A DNA stretch of 64,000 nucleotides from Kutzneria sp036403095 (lineage in GTDB: Bacteria > Actinomycetota > Actinomycetes > Mycobacteriales > Pseudonocardiaceae). The position numbers and the translations under genes were made by a program. Below the pieces are notes generated by a model, which was given only the letters and a program-made list of their open reading frames with translations, ran no database searches and was not told the DNA's origin. Below are positions 55,657 through 64,000 of the stretch, in pieces. The stretch spans positions 9,762 through 73,761 of the forward strand of contig DASWRQ010000123.1 of NCBI GenBank assembly GCA_036403095.1, read 5' to 3'. Within the stretch, counting starts at the first letter, position 1. The number at the start of each line of letters is the position of its first letter.

Positions 55657-57441
55657 GTGAACCGCACGTTCCAGGTCGACCTGCGCGGCGTCGTGGACCT
55701 GCTCAGCCATCACCTGTACGCGAGTCCCCGGGTGTATCTGCGCGAACTGATGCAGAACGCGGTGGACGCGGTGACGGCCCGGCGGGCCGAGGTGCCGAAC
55801 GCCCGGGCCGCGATCAGCGTGGTGACGAGGCCGGCCGCCATCACCGTGACGGACACCGGGATCGGGCTGACGGAGGCGCAGGTGCACGAGCTGCTGGCGA
55901 CCATCGGCCGCAGCTCCAAGCGGGACGAGCTGGGCTTCGCGCGGCACGAGTTCCTCGGGCAGTTCGGCATCGGCCTGTTGTCGGCGTTCCTGGTCGCGGA
56001 CGAGGTGCGCGTGACGACCAAGGCCGAAGGCGCGCCGGCAGTGCTGTGGATCGGGCACGCCGACGGCACGTACGACATCAAGCCGGCGCAGCGCGACGAA
56101 GTCGGCACCACAGTCGAGCTCGCCGCGCGCCCTGGCTCCGAGCAGTGGTTCGAGCCGCCGACGGTGGCCGAGCTGGCCCGCCTGTACGGCTCGATGCTGC
56201 CGGTGCCGGTCACCGTGGACGGCGTCGCGGTCAGCGGCGCCGGCACGCCCTGGCGCGAGGACGACCGCGAGGCGGGGGTGCGGCGGGCCGACCTGGTCGG
56301 CTACGCGCAGGAGACGCTGGGCTTCACCCCGTTCGACGTGATCGACCTGGCGGTGCCGGAGGCCGGCCTGACCGGCGTCGCCTACGTGCTGCCGTTCCCG
56401 GCGAATCCGGCCGAGCACGCCGGCCACCGCGTCTACCTCAAGGGCATGCTGCTCACCGAGAGCGCGCAGGGCCTACTGCCGGACTGGGCGTTCTTCGCCC
56501 GCTGCGTGGTCGACGCGGGCGAGCTGCGGCCGACCGCGAGCCGCGAGGCGCTCTACTCGGACAACCTGCTCGACGCGACCAGACAGGCGCTGGGCGACCA
56601 GCTGCGCGGCTGGCTGGTCGGCCTGGCCCGCGCCGACCAGTCCCGGCTGCACAAGTTCCTCGGCGTGCACCACCTGGGCGTCAAGGCGCTGGCCCTGCAC
56701 GACGACGACATGCTGCGGCTGGTCGAGCAGTGGTGGCCGATGGAGACCAATGTCGGCCGGATGACGCTGGCCGACTTCCGCGCCCGGCACGGCGAGATCC
56801 GCTACTGCGCCACCGCCGACGACTTCCGCCAGCTCGCCGGCGTGGCCGCGGCCCAGGACATCGCGCTGGTCAACGGCGGCTACACCTACGACGCGGAGAT
56901 CATCGAGCGGTTGCCGGCGATCGAGCCGGGGCTGACCGTGTCCCGGCTCGACCCGACCGACCTGGCCACCCGGTTCGACGCCGTGCCGCCGGCCACCGAG
57001 CTGGCCCTGCGGCCGTTCCTGACCGCGGCACAGCGGGCCATGGACCGGCTGGGCTGCGAGGTCGTGCTGCGCTCGTACGAGCCGGCCTCGCTGCCGGTGC
57101 TGTTCCTGGTCGACCGGTCGGCGGCGTTCCAGGCCGAGCTGCGGGCGACCAAGCAGCGGGTGGACGAGCTGTGGGCCGGCGTGCTGTCGGCGTTCGACAA
57201 GCCGGCCGACGAGCGGCCGCAGCTGGTGCTCAACCACCGCAACCCGCTGGTCCGCCGGGTGTGCGGGCTGACCGACCCGGACCTGGTCGGCCTGTCCGTC
57301 GAGGCCCTGTACGGGCAGGCGCTGCTGCTGGGCTACCACCCGATCCGGCCGGCCGACGCGGCGCTGCTCAACCGCTCCTTCCTCGGCCTGCTCGACCAGG
57401 CCGTGCCCGCCACCGGCCAGCTCGACGAGGGAAGCCTGTGA
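55657..57441 (+). CDS. Hsp90-like GHKL ATPase
   Basis: The 594-residue protein resembles HtpG with a divergent C-terminal half. The Bergerat ATP site is clear: VYLRELMQNAVDAVTARR, VTDTGIGLTEAQV, GRSSKRDELG, GQFGIGLLSAF. A middle domain follows (AYVLPFPANPAEHAGHRVYLKGML, RPTASREALYSDN). GTG 55657 is the start. Its TGA overlaps the GTG of a large TPR gene, so the two are translationally coupled. This is not the usual single-gene htpG. The client or pathway is unknown; cooperation with the TPR protein is inferred by analogy with eukaryotic Hsp90 cochaperones. Confidence 0.85.
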   Translation: MNRTFQVDLRGVVDLLSHHLYASPRVYLRELMQNAVDAVTARRAEVPNARAAISVVTRPAAITVTDTGIGLTEAQVHELLATIGRSSKRDELGFARHEFLGQFGIGLLSAFLVADEVRVTTKAEGAPAVLWIGHADGTYDIKPAQRDEVGTTVELAARPGSEQWFEPPTVAELARLYGSMLPVPVTVDGVAVSGAGTPWREDDREAGVRRADLVGYAQETLGFTPFDVIDLAVPEAGLTGVAYVLPFPANPAEHAGHRVYLKGMLLTESAQGLLPDWAFFARCVVDAGELRPTASREALYSDNLLDATRQALGDQLRGWLVGLARADQSRLHKFLGVHHLGVKALALHDDDMLRLVEQWWPMETNVGRMTLADFRARHGEIRYCATADDFRQLAGVAAAQDIALVNGGYTYDAEIIERLPAIEPGLTVSRLDPTDLATRFDAVPPATELALRPFLTAAQRAMDRLGCEVVLRSYEPASLPVLFLVDRSAAFQAELRATKQRVDELWAGVLSAFDKPADERPQLVLNHRNPLVRRVCGLTDPDLVGLSVEALYGQALLLGYHPIRPADAALLNRSFLGLLDQAVPATGQLDEGSL

Positions 57442-60161
57442 GTCATTCCGAGGAGGACCTGGCCGACCGGCTGGACCAGGTCGGTCGCATGCCGTACGGG
57501 CGTGGCCAGGTGGCCGCGGTCGAGGAGCTGCTGCGGCACGTGGACGCGGCCGGCAGCGACAACCTCAAGTACGTGACGCGGCTGCTGGCCACCACCGCCT
57601 ACCAGTACGGCGGCGAGCCGGCCAAGGCGTTCGTCACCTTCTCGTGGTGCCTGGCCGCCTATGACCGGGGCGAGGGCGACCCGGCCCAGGACCACCACCT
57701 GTTCTGGTACTTCAAGTGGATGGTCGGCTCGCTGACCATGTTCCCCGAGGTGCCGCTGGACCGGACCCACGGCGTGCTCGACGACATGGAGCGCCGATAC
57801 CGGCTGGCCGGGCACACGCTGAACCCGGTGCACCAGCACCGCCGCCTGGTCGCGCAGCACGTCGGCGACCGGGAGACCGCGGCCGAGCAGTACCGGCTGT
57901 GGTGCGCGACGCCGCGCGGCGCGATGGCCGACTGCATCGGCTGCGAGCCGACGGCCAAGGTCGCGTACCTGGCCTGGGAGGGCCGGCACGAGGACGCGGT
58001 GGCGCTGGCGCTGCCGGTGCTGGACGGCCAGATGACGTGCGTCGAGCAGCCGCACAGCATCCTCACCGAGCTGCTGGTCCCGTACCTGCGCACGGGTCGG
58101 CTGTCCGAGGCCGCCGACGCGCACCGGACGGCGTACCGGGCGATCCAGGGCAACCGCGCCGAGCTGACCGCGGTGGCCGAGCACGTCGGCTTCTGCACCC
58201 GCACCGGCAATCACGCGCGGGCACTCGAGCTGGTCGAGCGGCACCTGAGCTGGCTGGAGGAGCCGCCGACCCCGTTCTCGGACCTGCGGTTCAGTGCCGT
58301 GGCCGCGGGGGCGCTGGGGCGGATCGCCGACGCGGGCCACTCGGGACTGACCGTACGCCGGGGGTCTGACGAAATCGGCGTGGCCGAGTTGCGCGACGAG
58401 CTGACCGAGCGGGCGCGGGCGCTGGCCGTCCGGTTCGACGCTCGCAACGGCACGGGCGAGGTGGGCCGGCTGACCGCCGAGGCGCTGGCCGCCGAACCGT
58501 TGGTCGACCACCTGCCGCTGTCGGGCACAGCCCGTCGGGCGGCGGCCCGGCCGGCGCCGGAACCGCCGAAGGTCGAGTTTCCGGATTCGCCGACCGAGCT
58601 GGCCGACCTGGCCGAGGCGCAGTGGTCGCGGGCCGATATCGCCGAGGCCGTCGCGACGTGGGAGCGATTCGACGAGGTCTGTCCGTCGCCCGAGGGCACG
58701 CTACTGGCCCGGCGGCTGAATGCGCTCGGCGCCGTGCAGGCCGGGCAGGACCCCTCGGTGGCCGAGCAGACCTGGCGGCAGGCCGTCGAGCTGTGTGCCG
58801 AGGCCGGCGACGAGCCGCGCCGGCAGGCCATGCTGGGTCGGCTGGCAATGCTGTACTGCTTGACCGAGCGTGGTGACGAGGGCTATCCGCTGCTGATCGA
58901 GACGTGCGCGGCGATCGATCGGGTCGGCGACACGGACCGACGGCTGGCGGCACAGCTTCGGCTGGCCGCCGGGTTGCAGGCGCTGCACCGGCACGAGGAG
59001 GCCGACGAGGTGCTGGCCGGGCTGGACCCGCTGGTCACCGAATCGGGCAAACCGGACCTGGCCGCGCAGGTGGCGTTCGAACGGGCCCAGCGCAGCGGTT
59101 CGGTCGAAGACGCCGAACGGGCGATGGAGCTGTGGCGCGTGGTCGGGCCGTGCAACGCCTTGTGCCGGGCCGTCGTGGTCGCGGGCAACGCCTACGCCCG
59201 GGCCGGCGACGTGGCCAGGGCGTACCAGGTGATGGGCGAGGCCGTCACGGCGACCGATCCGCACCTGCGGGGTCGCGCCGCGCACCAGCGCGGGCGGATG
59301 GCCCTGGACCTGGACCGAGCGAACGACGCTTACGACGCGCTGGTCGACGCCATCGCCGCGTTGACGTCAGCAGAGGAGCGGGTCGGCGTCGCCTACGCGC
59401 AGGTCGATCTCGCCGCGGCCTGTCTGGGCCTGGACCGGCCGGGCGAGCTGGCCGATGCCGTCGAGGACGCGCTGCCGGTGCTGACCCGCGTCGGCGACGC
59501 CGACGAGATCGCCCGGGCGCGGTTCCTGCTGGCCAAGGCGTACCGTGCGCTCGGGCGCGGCGTGCAGGCCCTTGAGCTGCTGGACCTCGTCGCCGATCAC
59601 TGCCGTGCGGGCGGCAACCCCGCCGGCACCGGGCAGATGCTGTCCGCGTCGGCCGAGATCCTCGACTCGCTGGACCGCGACGCCGAGGCCGCGCAGCGGT
59701 TCGCCGAGGCCGCCGCCGCGTATCACGAGGCCGAGCTGCCGGTGGAGGAGTTGTCCTGCCGGCGGCGGTGCGCCACGTCGTGGCTATGGGGCGGTGAACA
59801 CGAGTTGGCCGTCGAGGCCCTGGGCACCGCCGATGTACTGGCCGCCGAGCTCGGCGAGGCCGAGCCGGCGCTGGTCTGGGAGCACGCCATGCTCGGCTAC
59901 GACGGGGCCCGGGTGCTGGCCAACACCGAGCGGTTCGCGGAGGCGCTGGTCCGGATCGCCCCGGTCGCCGAGCGCTTCCGGCGGCTCCAGGCGTACACCG
60001 AGGCCGCCATGGCCGAGGCCCTTCGGGGACGGCTGCTCGTCGACCTCGACCGGCTGGCCGAGGCCGAGCAGGTCCTCACCGACGCCCTCGCCGCCCTGCC
60101 CGAGGAGCTCCAGGGCCCCCGCCACCAGCTCGCCGCCTTGCTGGAACGAATCAAGAGTTGA
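57438..60161 (+). CDS. Large TPR-repeat protein coupled to the Hsp90-like gene
   Basis: Predicted 907 residues, entirely helical, with many degenerate tetratricopeptide-like repeats: for example GNAYARAGDVARAYQVMGEAV, RARFLLAKAYRALGRGVQALE, RLAMLYCLTERGDEGYPLLIE. A proline-rich break near 365-380 splits it into two helical blocks. No membrane span, signal or catalytic motif is visible. GTG 57438 overlaps the Hsp90-like stop as GTGA. It probably acts as a scaffold or cochaperone for that ATPase. A strong hairpin begins at its stop codon. Confidence 0.8.
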   Translation: MSHSEEDLADRLDQVGRMPYGRGQVAAVEELLRHVDAAGSDNLKYVTRLLATTAYQYGGEPAKAFVTFSWCLAAYDRGEGDPAQDHHLFWYFKWMVGSLTMFPEVPLDRTHGVLDDMERRYRLAGHTLNPVHQHRRLVAQHVGDRETAAEQYRLWCATPRGAMADCIGCEPTAKVAYLAWEGRHEDAVALALPVLDGQMTCVEQPHSILTELLVPYLRTGRLSEAADAHRTAYRAIQGNRAELTAVAEHVGFCTRTGNHARALELVERHLSWLEEPPTPFSDLRFSAVAAGALGRIADAGHSGLTVRRGSDEIGVAELRDELTERARALAVRFDARNGTGEVGRLTAEALAAEPLVDHLPLSGTARRAAARPAPEPPKVEFPDSPTELADLAEAQWSRADIAEAVATWERFDEVCPSPEGTLLARRLNALGAVQAGQDPSVAEQTWRQAVELCAEAGDEPRRQAMLGRLAMLYCLTERGDEGYPLLIETCAAIDRVGDTDRRLAAQLRLAAGLQALHRHEEADEVLAGLDPLVTESGKPDLAAQVAFERAQRSGSVEDAERAMELWRVVGPCNALCRAVVVAGNAYARAGDVARAYQVMGEAVTATDPHLRGRAAHQRGRMALDLDRANDAYDALVDAIAALTSAEERVGVAYAQVDLAAACLGLDRPGELADAVEDALPVLTRVGDADEIARARFLLAKAYRALGRGVQALELLDLVADHCRAGGNPAGTGQMLSASAEILDSLDRDAEAAQRFAEAAAAYHEAELPVEELSCRRRCATSWLWGGEHELAVEALGTADVLAAELGEAEPALVWEHAMLGYDGARVLANTERFAEALVRIAPVAERFRRLQAYTEAAMAEALRGRLLVDLDRLAEAEQVLTDALAALPEELQGPRHQLAALLERIKS

Positions 60162-60194
60162 CCGTCAGGAAGGGACCTTTCCTGACGTTCAACG
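60158..60194 (+). terminator. Hairpin terminator after the TPR gene
   Basis: GTTGACCGTCAGGAA (60158-60172) pairs with TTCCTGACGTTCAAC (60180-60194) with one mismatch and a 7-nt loop. It includes the stop codon. No T run follows. Its GGAAGGGACCTTTCC core resembles the 15557-15609 hairpin. Confidence 0.65.
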
Positions 60195-60313
60195 AGAGGA
60201 TCCGTCCTTTGATCTTGAGGGACAGGTGGAGTGCCACGGGTCCGATCAGGGGGAGGGGACCCGTGGCTGGTCTGTGGGAGGGCCGATGTCGGAATCCGCT
60301 GCCACCAGAGAAC

Positions 60314-60465
60314 GCTCGGCCCCGCCGGTGCTTCGCCCGGTTGGCGGATTTCGACCGCCGCCATCCAACGCACGCACCCACCCGAGCCGACGCGGCGGGC
60401 TAAATCCGGCAAGGGCGAGGCACCGGCCCCGAAGGGGCCGAGCCCGCGGCGCCGAAGGCGGCGCC
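60314..60465. repeat. Palindromic repeat element, copy B
   Basis: This 152-bp stretch aligns end to end with 34160-34310: GCTCGGCCCCGCCGGTGCTT at the left, an internal inverted pair (GATTT..CCGCCGC and GCGGCGGGCTAAATC), then GGGCGAGGCACCGGCCCC and the GCGCCGAAGGCGGCGCC hairpin at the right. Here the internal stem has three mismatches, against none in copy A. The element lacks any coding frame and looks like a REP- or MITE-type dispersed palindrome. Confidence 0.85.
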
Positions 60466-60654
60466 AAAGGCACGGTGCGGCGGGTACGTCCCGGTGCGGA
60501 CGACCGGGGCGGACCCGCCGCGCCGCGGGTCCGTCGGCATGCCGCAGCGGGTTCGGCGGCCGACAAGCCCATCGGACCCACCGGCTCGTACCGGCTGCGC
60601 GGCCGGTGGGTCGTCGTCTCCCCCCAGTGTGGGCGCCAGTCCGACGGCTTCCCA

Positions 60655-60685
60655 CCACTGAGGAGACCCCTCTGCTCCTCAGTGG
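60655..60685. other. Perfect 11-bp hairpin upstream of the nSTAND gene
   Basis: CCACTGAGGAG (60655-60665) and CTCCTCAGTGG (60675-60685) pair around ACCCCTCTG. It lies 221 bp before the nSTAND start, in DNA without a gene. It may be a transcript hairpin or a protein-binding dyad. No T tract follows. Confidence 0.55.
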
Positions 60686-60905
60686 CGAACGGGGGCCGCC
60701 ACCGCTGGAACCGTTTCCCCGAAACGCCCCGCCTTCCCCAACGAGGACCCTTCGGGAACACACCGGTCAGAGCATGTCAGGCAGGCGTGGGGGGCGGGCC
60801 CGCGCACGGCGTTCCGGTCCGTAAAATGCCTGCTCAGATGGGGAAGATGGTTTTCCGGTCCGGACGGGGCGGCCGGCACACACGACTACGGGACGGCCGC
60901 GACAC

Positions 60906-63900
60906 ATGAGCAGTTCGGGACCGGTGCTTGGGCCTCGGGGACAGTTCGCGGAGCGGTTCGCGCTGCTGTACGCCGAGGCGGGCGAGCCGCCGCTGAAGCG
61001 GGTCACCGAGTCGGTGGCGCGGGCCCGGAAGGTGGACGAGCGGGGCCGCCCGGTGCGGGTGCCGGCGCAGCGGGTGAGCGACTGGCGGCGCGGCCGGAAC
61101 GTGCCGGCGCGGTTCTCGGCGCTGCAGGCGGTGCTGGAGGTGTTGGTCGGCGAGGCACGCAAGCTGCGGGCGACGCCGGTGGTGGAAGGCCTATACGACC
61201 TGACGGACTGGCACCGGCTGTGGGAGCAGGCGCTGGCCAGCCCGGTCACCACCGAGGAGGAGGGCGCGTCGGCGGAGCCGGCGGAGGACTCCGGCGCCTG
61301 CCCGTACCGCGGCCTGGCCGTGTTCCGGCAGGAGGACGCGGGCTGGTTCTACGGCCGCGAGCGCAGCACGGCGGCGCTGGTGTCGCGGCTGGCGTCGGCG
61401 GTGCGGACCGGCGGCATCGTGATGCTGGTCGGGGCCTCGGGCGCGGGCAAGTCCTCGCTGATGCGGGCCGGTCTGGGGCCGGCGGTGCAGGAGGGCGCGC
61501 TCGGCCCGGGCGAGTGGCCGACGGTGGTGCTGACGCCGACCGTCGATCCGCTCAAGGAGCTGGTCCGGCTGGTGCCGGAGCTGGCCGAGGCGCTGGACGA
61601 CGGCTGCGCCAACTACGACGAGGACAAGTTCACGGCCAAGGTCCGCGAGGCGGTGGCGGCGTACGGCGAGCGCGTGGCCGGCGCGGGCGCGCGCCCGGTG
61701 CTGATGGTCGACCAGTTCGAGGAGACGTTCACCCTCGCCGACGACGAGGAGCGGCGGGGGCTGTTCGTGGCGGCGCTGCACGCGGCGTGCACGGGCGAGG
61801 GCCAGGCGCTGGTGGTGCTGGGTGTGCGGGCCGACTTCTACGGCCGCTGCCTGGACTACCGCGAGCTGGCCGAGGCGCTGCAGGACCGGCAGATGGTGCT
61901 GGGCGCGATGACGGTCGCCGAGCTGCGGGAGGCCGTGGCCCGGCCGGCCCGCGCCGTGGGCCTCACGCTGGAGGCGGGCCTGGTCGACCTGATGCTGTCG
62001 GACCTGGGTGTCAACACGTCACGCAACGGCCAGGGCACCTACGACGCGGGGGCGCTGCCGCTGCTGTCGCACGCGCTGCTGGCGACGTGGCAGCGCCGGC
62101 AGGCGGGCCGGATGACCGTGGCCGGCTACCGCGCGGCCGGCGGCATCCAGGGCGCGGTCGCGGCGACGGCCGAGCGGGCCTGGGCCGACCTGGACGCGGC
62201 CGGTCAGGCGGCGGCGCGGCCGGTGCTGCTGCGGCTGGTCCGCGTCGGCGAGGACACGCAGGACACGCGCCGCCGGTCCAGCCGGCAGGAGCTGTTGGAG
62301 CAGGCGGTCAGCCCGGCCGCGACGGAAGAGGCGCTGGAGGTGCTGGCCCGGGCCCGGCTGATCACGCTGGACGCCGGCATCGTGGAGATCACGCACGAGG
62401 CGCTGTTGCAGGCGTGGCCGCGGCTGCGCGGCTGGATCGACCGGGATCGCGCCGGCAACCTGCTGCGGCAGCGGCTGGAGGAGGACGCCGAGAGCTGGGA
62501 GGCCGAGCACCGGGACACCACGCTGCTGTACCGGGGCGGTCGGCTGGAGGCGGCCCAGCAGTGGGCCCGCAGCGCCGATCCGGGCGTGCTGACCACCGTG
62601 GCCAAGGCGTACCTGGACAACGCGATCCGGCACCGCCGGCGCGCCGTGTGGCTGCGCCGCTCCGGTGTGGCCGCGGTGGCCGTGCTGGTCACGATCGCCG
62701 TCGTCGCCGCGACGCTGGCCTTCAATCAGCGGGACGACGCGCTGTACTCCGGCGTGCTGGCCGAGGCCGACAACGCGATGACCACCGACCCGTCGCTGGC
62801 CGCGCAGCTGTCGCTGGTGGCGCATCGGATGCGGCCGGAGGACCCGGCCGCGACCTCGCGGGTGCTGTCCTCGGCGTCGGCGCCGTTGGCCACCGTGCTC
62901 GACGGCCACACCGGGGCCGTCTACCTGACCACGTTCAGTCCGGACGGCAAGCTGCTGGCCACCGCCAGCTACGACAACACCGTCCGGCTGTGGGACGTGC
63001 GCGACCGGCAGCGGCCGACGCCGCTCGGGGCGCCGATCACCGGCTTCGGCAGCTGGGTCAGCTCGGCCGTGTTCAGCCCGGACGGCAAAACCCTGGCCGC
63101 GGCCGGCGACGACCACCTGGTCCGGCTGTTCGACATCACCGACCCGGCTCATCCCCGGCCCATCGGCAAGCCGCTGGACCGGGACACCGGCACCGTCTAC
63201 CTGATCGCGTTCAGCCCGGACGGCAAGACGCTGGCCGCCGCCTGTGAGCACCAGAAGGCGCAGCTGTGGGACGTGCACGACCTGGCCCACCCCGCGCCGC
63301 TGCCCCCGCTGACCGGGCACACCAAGCCGGTGCGCTCCATCGCCTTCAGCCCCAACGGCCGCTTCCTGGCCGCCGGTGGTGACGACGAGAGCGTGCTGCT
63401 CTATGACGTCACCGATCCGCGGGCCGCGGTCCAGGTCGGCGCGCCGATGACCGGCTACAAGGGCACCGTGCACTCGGTGGCGTTCAACAAGGACGGCTCG
63501 ATGCTGGCCAGCGGCAGCGAGGACGGCTCGGTGCGGCTGTGGGACGTGCGCAACCCGTCGTCGATGCCGGAGATCGGACTGCCGCTGAGCGGGTTGAGCC
63601 CGCAGTGGTCGGTGGCGTTCACGCCGGACGGCCGGATACTCGGCGCCGCCGGGCAGGACGGCTCGGCCCGGTTGTGGAACCTGGCCGACCCGGCCCAGCC
63701 CGGCCCGATCGGCCAGCCGCTGACCGGCAGCAACAACCTGTACGCGATGGGCTTCAGCCCCGACGGCAACACCCTGGTCACCGGCGGCGGCGACACCGAG
63801 GTGCGGCTGTGGACCATGCCGGCGCCGCTGGGCATCGGGCAGGCCGGCGGGATCGGGCCGCCTCGGCCACGGCCGGACGGCAAGGTCGTGGCCACCGGGT

Positions 63901-64000
63901 CGTCAGACGGCACGGTACGGCTGTGGGACACCTCCGACCCCGCCCGGCTGCGTCCGCTCGGCCTGATCGACGACCTGGACGGCGTCAGCCAGATCCGGTT
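60906..64000 (+). CDS. HTH-nSTAND1-WD40 signalling protein (3' end outside window)
   Basis: The frame stays open from ATG 60906 to the window end (about 1031 residues). Residues about 30-80 are helix-turn-helix-like (VSDWRRGRNVPARFSALQAVLE). Residues 135-560 are a novel-STAND NTPase with Walker A VGASGAGKSSL (176-185) and Walker B VLMVDQFEE, followed by winged-helix blocks. A single membrane span lies at about 580-600 (VAAVAVLVTIAVVAATLAF). From about 660 on there are at least eight WD40 blades (FSPDGK...LWDVR type). Such proteins are thought to switch on NTP binding and act as sensors or scaffolds. Ligand and output are unknown. Confidence 0.88.
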   Translation, partial: MSSSGPVLGPRGQFAERFALLYAEAGEPPLKRVTESVARARKVDERGRPVRVPAQRVSDWRRGRNVPARFSALQAVLEVLVGEARKLRATPVVEGLYDLTDWHRLWEQALASPVTTEEEGASAEPAEDSGACPYRGLAVFRQEDAGWFYGRERSTAALVSRLASAVRTGGIVMLVGASGAGKSSLMRAGLGPAVQEGALGPGEWPTVVLTPTVDPLKELVRLVPELAEALDDGCANYDEDKFTAKVREAVAAYGERVAGAGARPVLMVDQFEETFTLADDEERRGLFVAALHAACTGEGQALVVLGVRADFYGRCLDYRELAEALQDRQMVLGAMTVAELREAVARPARAVGLTLEAGLVDLMLSDLGVNTSRNGQGTYDAGALPLLSHALLATWQRRQAGRMTVAGYRAAGGIQGAVAATAERAWADLDAAGQAAARPVLLRLVRVGEDTQDTRRRSSRQELLEQAVSPAATEEALEVLARARLITLDAGIVEITHEALLQAWPRLRGWIDRDRAGNLLRQRLEEDAESWEAEHRDTTLLYRGGRLEAAQQWARSADPGVLTTVAKAYLDNAIRHRRRAVWLRRSGVAAVAVLVTIAVVAATLAFNQRDDALYSGVLAEADNAMTTDPSLAAQLSLVAHRMRPEDPAATSRVLSSASAPLATVLDGHTGAVYLTTFSPDGKLLATASYDNTVRLWDVRDRQRPTPLGAPITGFGSWVSSAVFSPDGKTLAAAGDDHLVRLFDITDPAHPRPIGKPLDRDTGTVYLIAFSPDGKTLAAACEHQKAQLWDVHDLAHPAPLPPLTGHTKPVRSIAFSPNGRFLAAGGDDESVLLYDVTDPRAAVQVGAPMTGYKGTVHSVAFNKDGSMLASGSEDGSVRLWDVRNPSSMPEIGLPLSGLSPQWSVAFTPDGRILGAAGQDGSARLWNLADPAQPGPIGQPLTGSNNLYAMGFSPDGNTLVTGGGDTEVRLWTMPAPLGIGQAGGIGPPRPRPDGKVVATGSSDGTVRLWDTSDPARLRPLGLIDDLDGVSQIR

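Larger units (their letters stand above)
60195..60905. other. 711-bp gap with repeat copy B and further hairpins
   Basis: No credible gene is present. The gap holds the second copy of the palindromic element (60314-60465), a GC-rich stretch with several imperfect hairpins (60480-60640), and a perfect 11-bp hairpin (60655-60685). The final 200 bp must carry the promoter of the nSTAND gene. A 171-codon minus-strand frame crosses the repeat, but its composition and repetition mark it as spurious. Confidence 0.55.

Noticed and set aside
60246..60761. 171-codon minus-strand ORF in the 711-bp gap
   Set aside because: It runs through the palindromic repeat and its peptide matches the same spurious frame in copy A; no ribosome site or fold.
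61220..63247. A 675-codon plus-strand frame inside the nSTAND gene
   Set aside because: It is a +2 shadow: Gly/Ala/Arg repeats with no motifs, whereas frame 60906 carries Walker and WD40 motifs throughout.

Overview
The window is from a high-GC actinobacterium, most likely of the order Pseudonocardiales (Pseudonocardiaceae-like). Genes are close-packed, GTG and TTG starts are common, and many stop/start pairs overlap as GTGA or ATGA. Several blocks keep gene orders that I recall from Mycobacterium tuberculosis: clpS, DUF2017, P1 peptidase, mec, cysO, cysM, rhomboid, murI, an Rv1339-like hydrolase, rph and rdgB (15645-27506); pncB and dinG nearby; ctaD beside serB (40219-43271); and a PptH-like phosphoesterase overlapping a PptT-like transferase (49162-50585). 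Genus cannot be fixed from the sequence alone. There is no rRNA, CRISPR array, prophage or insertion sequence. One tRNA-like gene is present.

Layout. 1-9850: TetR regulators, a NADAR-GrpB fusion, a secreted esterase, a GH27 alpha-galactosidase, a decayed patch (4237-5705) with a multiply frameshifted MFS pseudogene, and a TetR/DHA2 efflux pair with a clear operator. 9850-15610: DUF3618, the tRNA, hairpin repeats, AlkB, a lipoprotein, a Bcp peroxiredoxin coupled to a serine hydrolase, an SMR efflux gene behind a heavily folded leader, and an ABM-globin fusion. 15645-23100: nucleotide and RNA housekeeping (rdgB, rph, murI) plus sugar-lactonase, permease and LysR genes. 23102-27506: a nine-gene, mostly overlapping operon for cysteine synthesis by sulfur carrier protein and ClpS-type proteolysis. 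It holds two ClpS/DUF2017 pairs and a 28-codon gene coupled at both ends. 27550-34030: NAD salvage (pncB, pncA), secreted and cell-surface genes, bioY and a VapBC pair.

34073-46730: a palindromic repeat, DinG, an alpha/beta hydrolase with a leader ORF, DUF2231 and OsmC genes, a Pth2-type hydrolase, serB, ctaD, asparaginase and a SUKH protein. 46812-51192: a two-component system whose sensor region is internally duplicated, then the phosphopantetheine pair and an HD hydrolase. 51189-55390: an alginate-lyase-like enzyme and a guanidine-I riboswitch controlling a ureohydrolase and an APC permease, read as a guanidine-use operon. 55657-64000: an Hsp90-like ATPase coupled to a 907-residue TPR protein, a second copy of the palindromic repeat, and an nSTAND-WD40 protein running off the window end.

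The points most worth pursuing are the duplicated ClpS/DUF2017 module with its microprotein, the riboswitch-controlled putative guanidine hydrolase, the class I tRNA with a UAG anticodon, the CysO carrier ending in Gly-Gly-Met-Arg, the Hsp90/TPR pair, and the two copies of a 151-152 bp palindromic element 26 kb apart.
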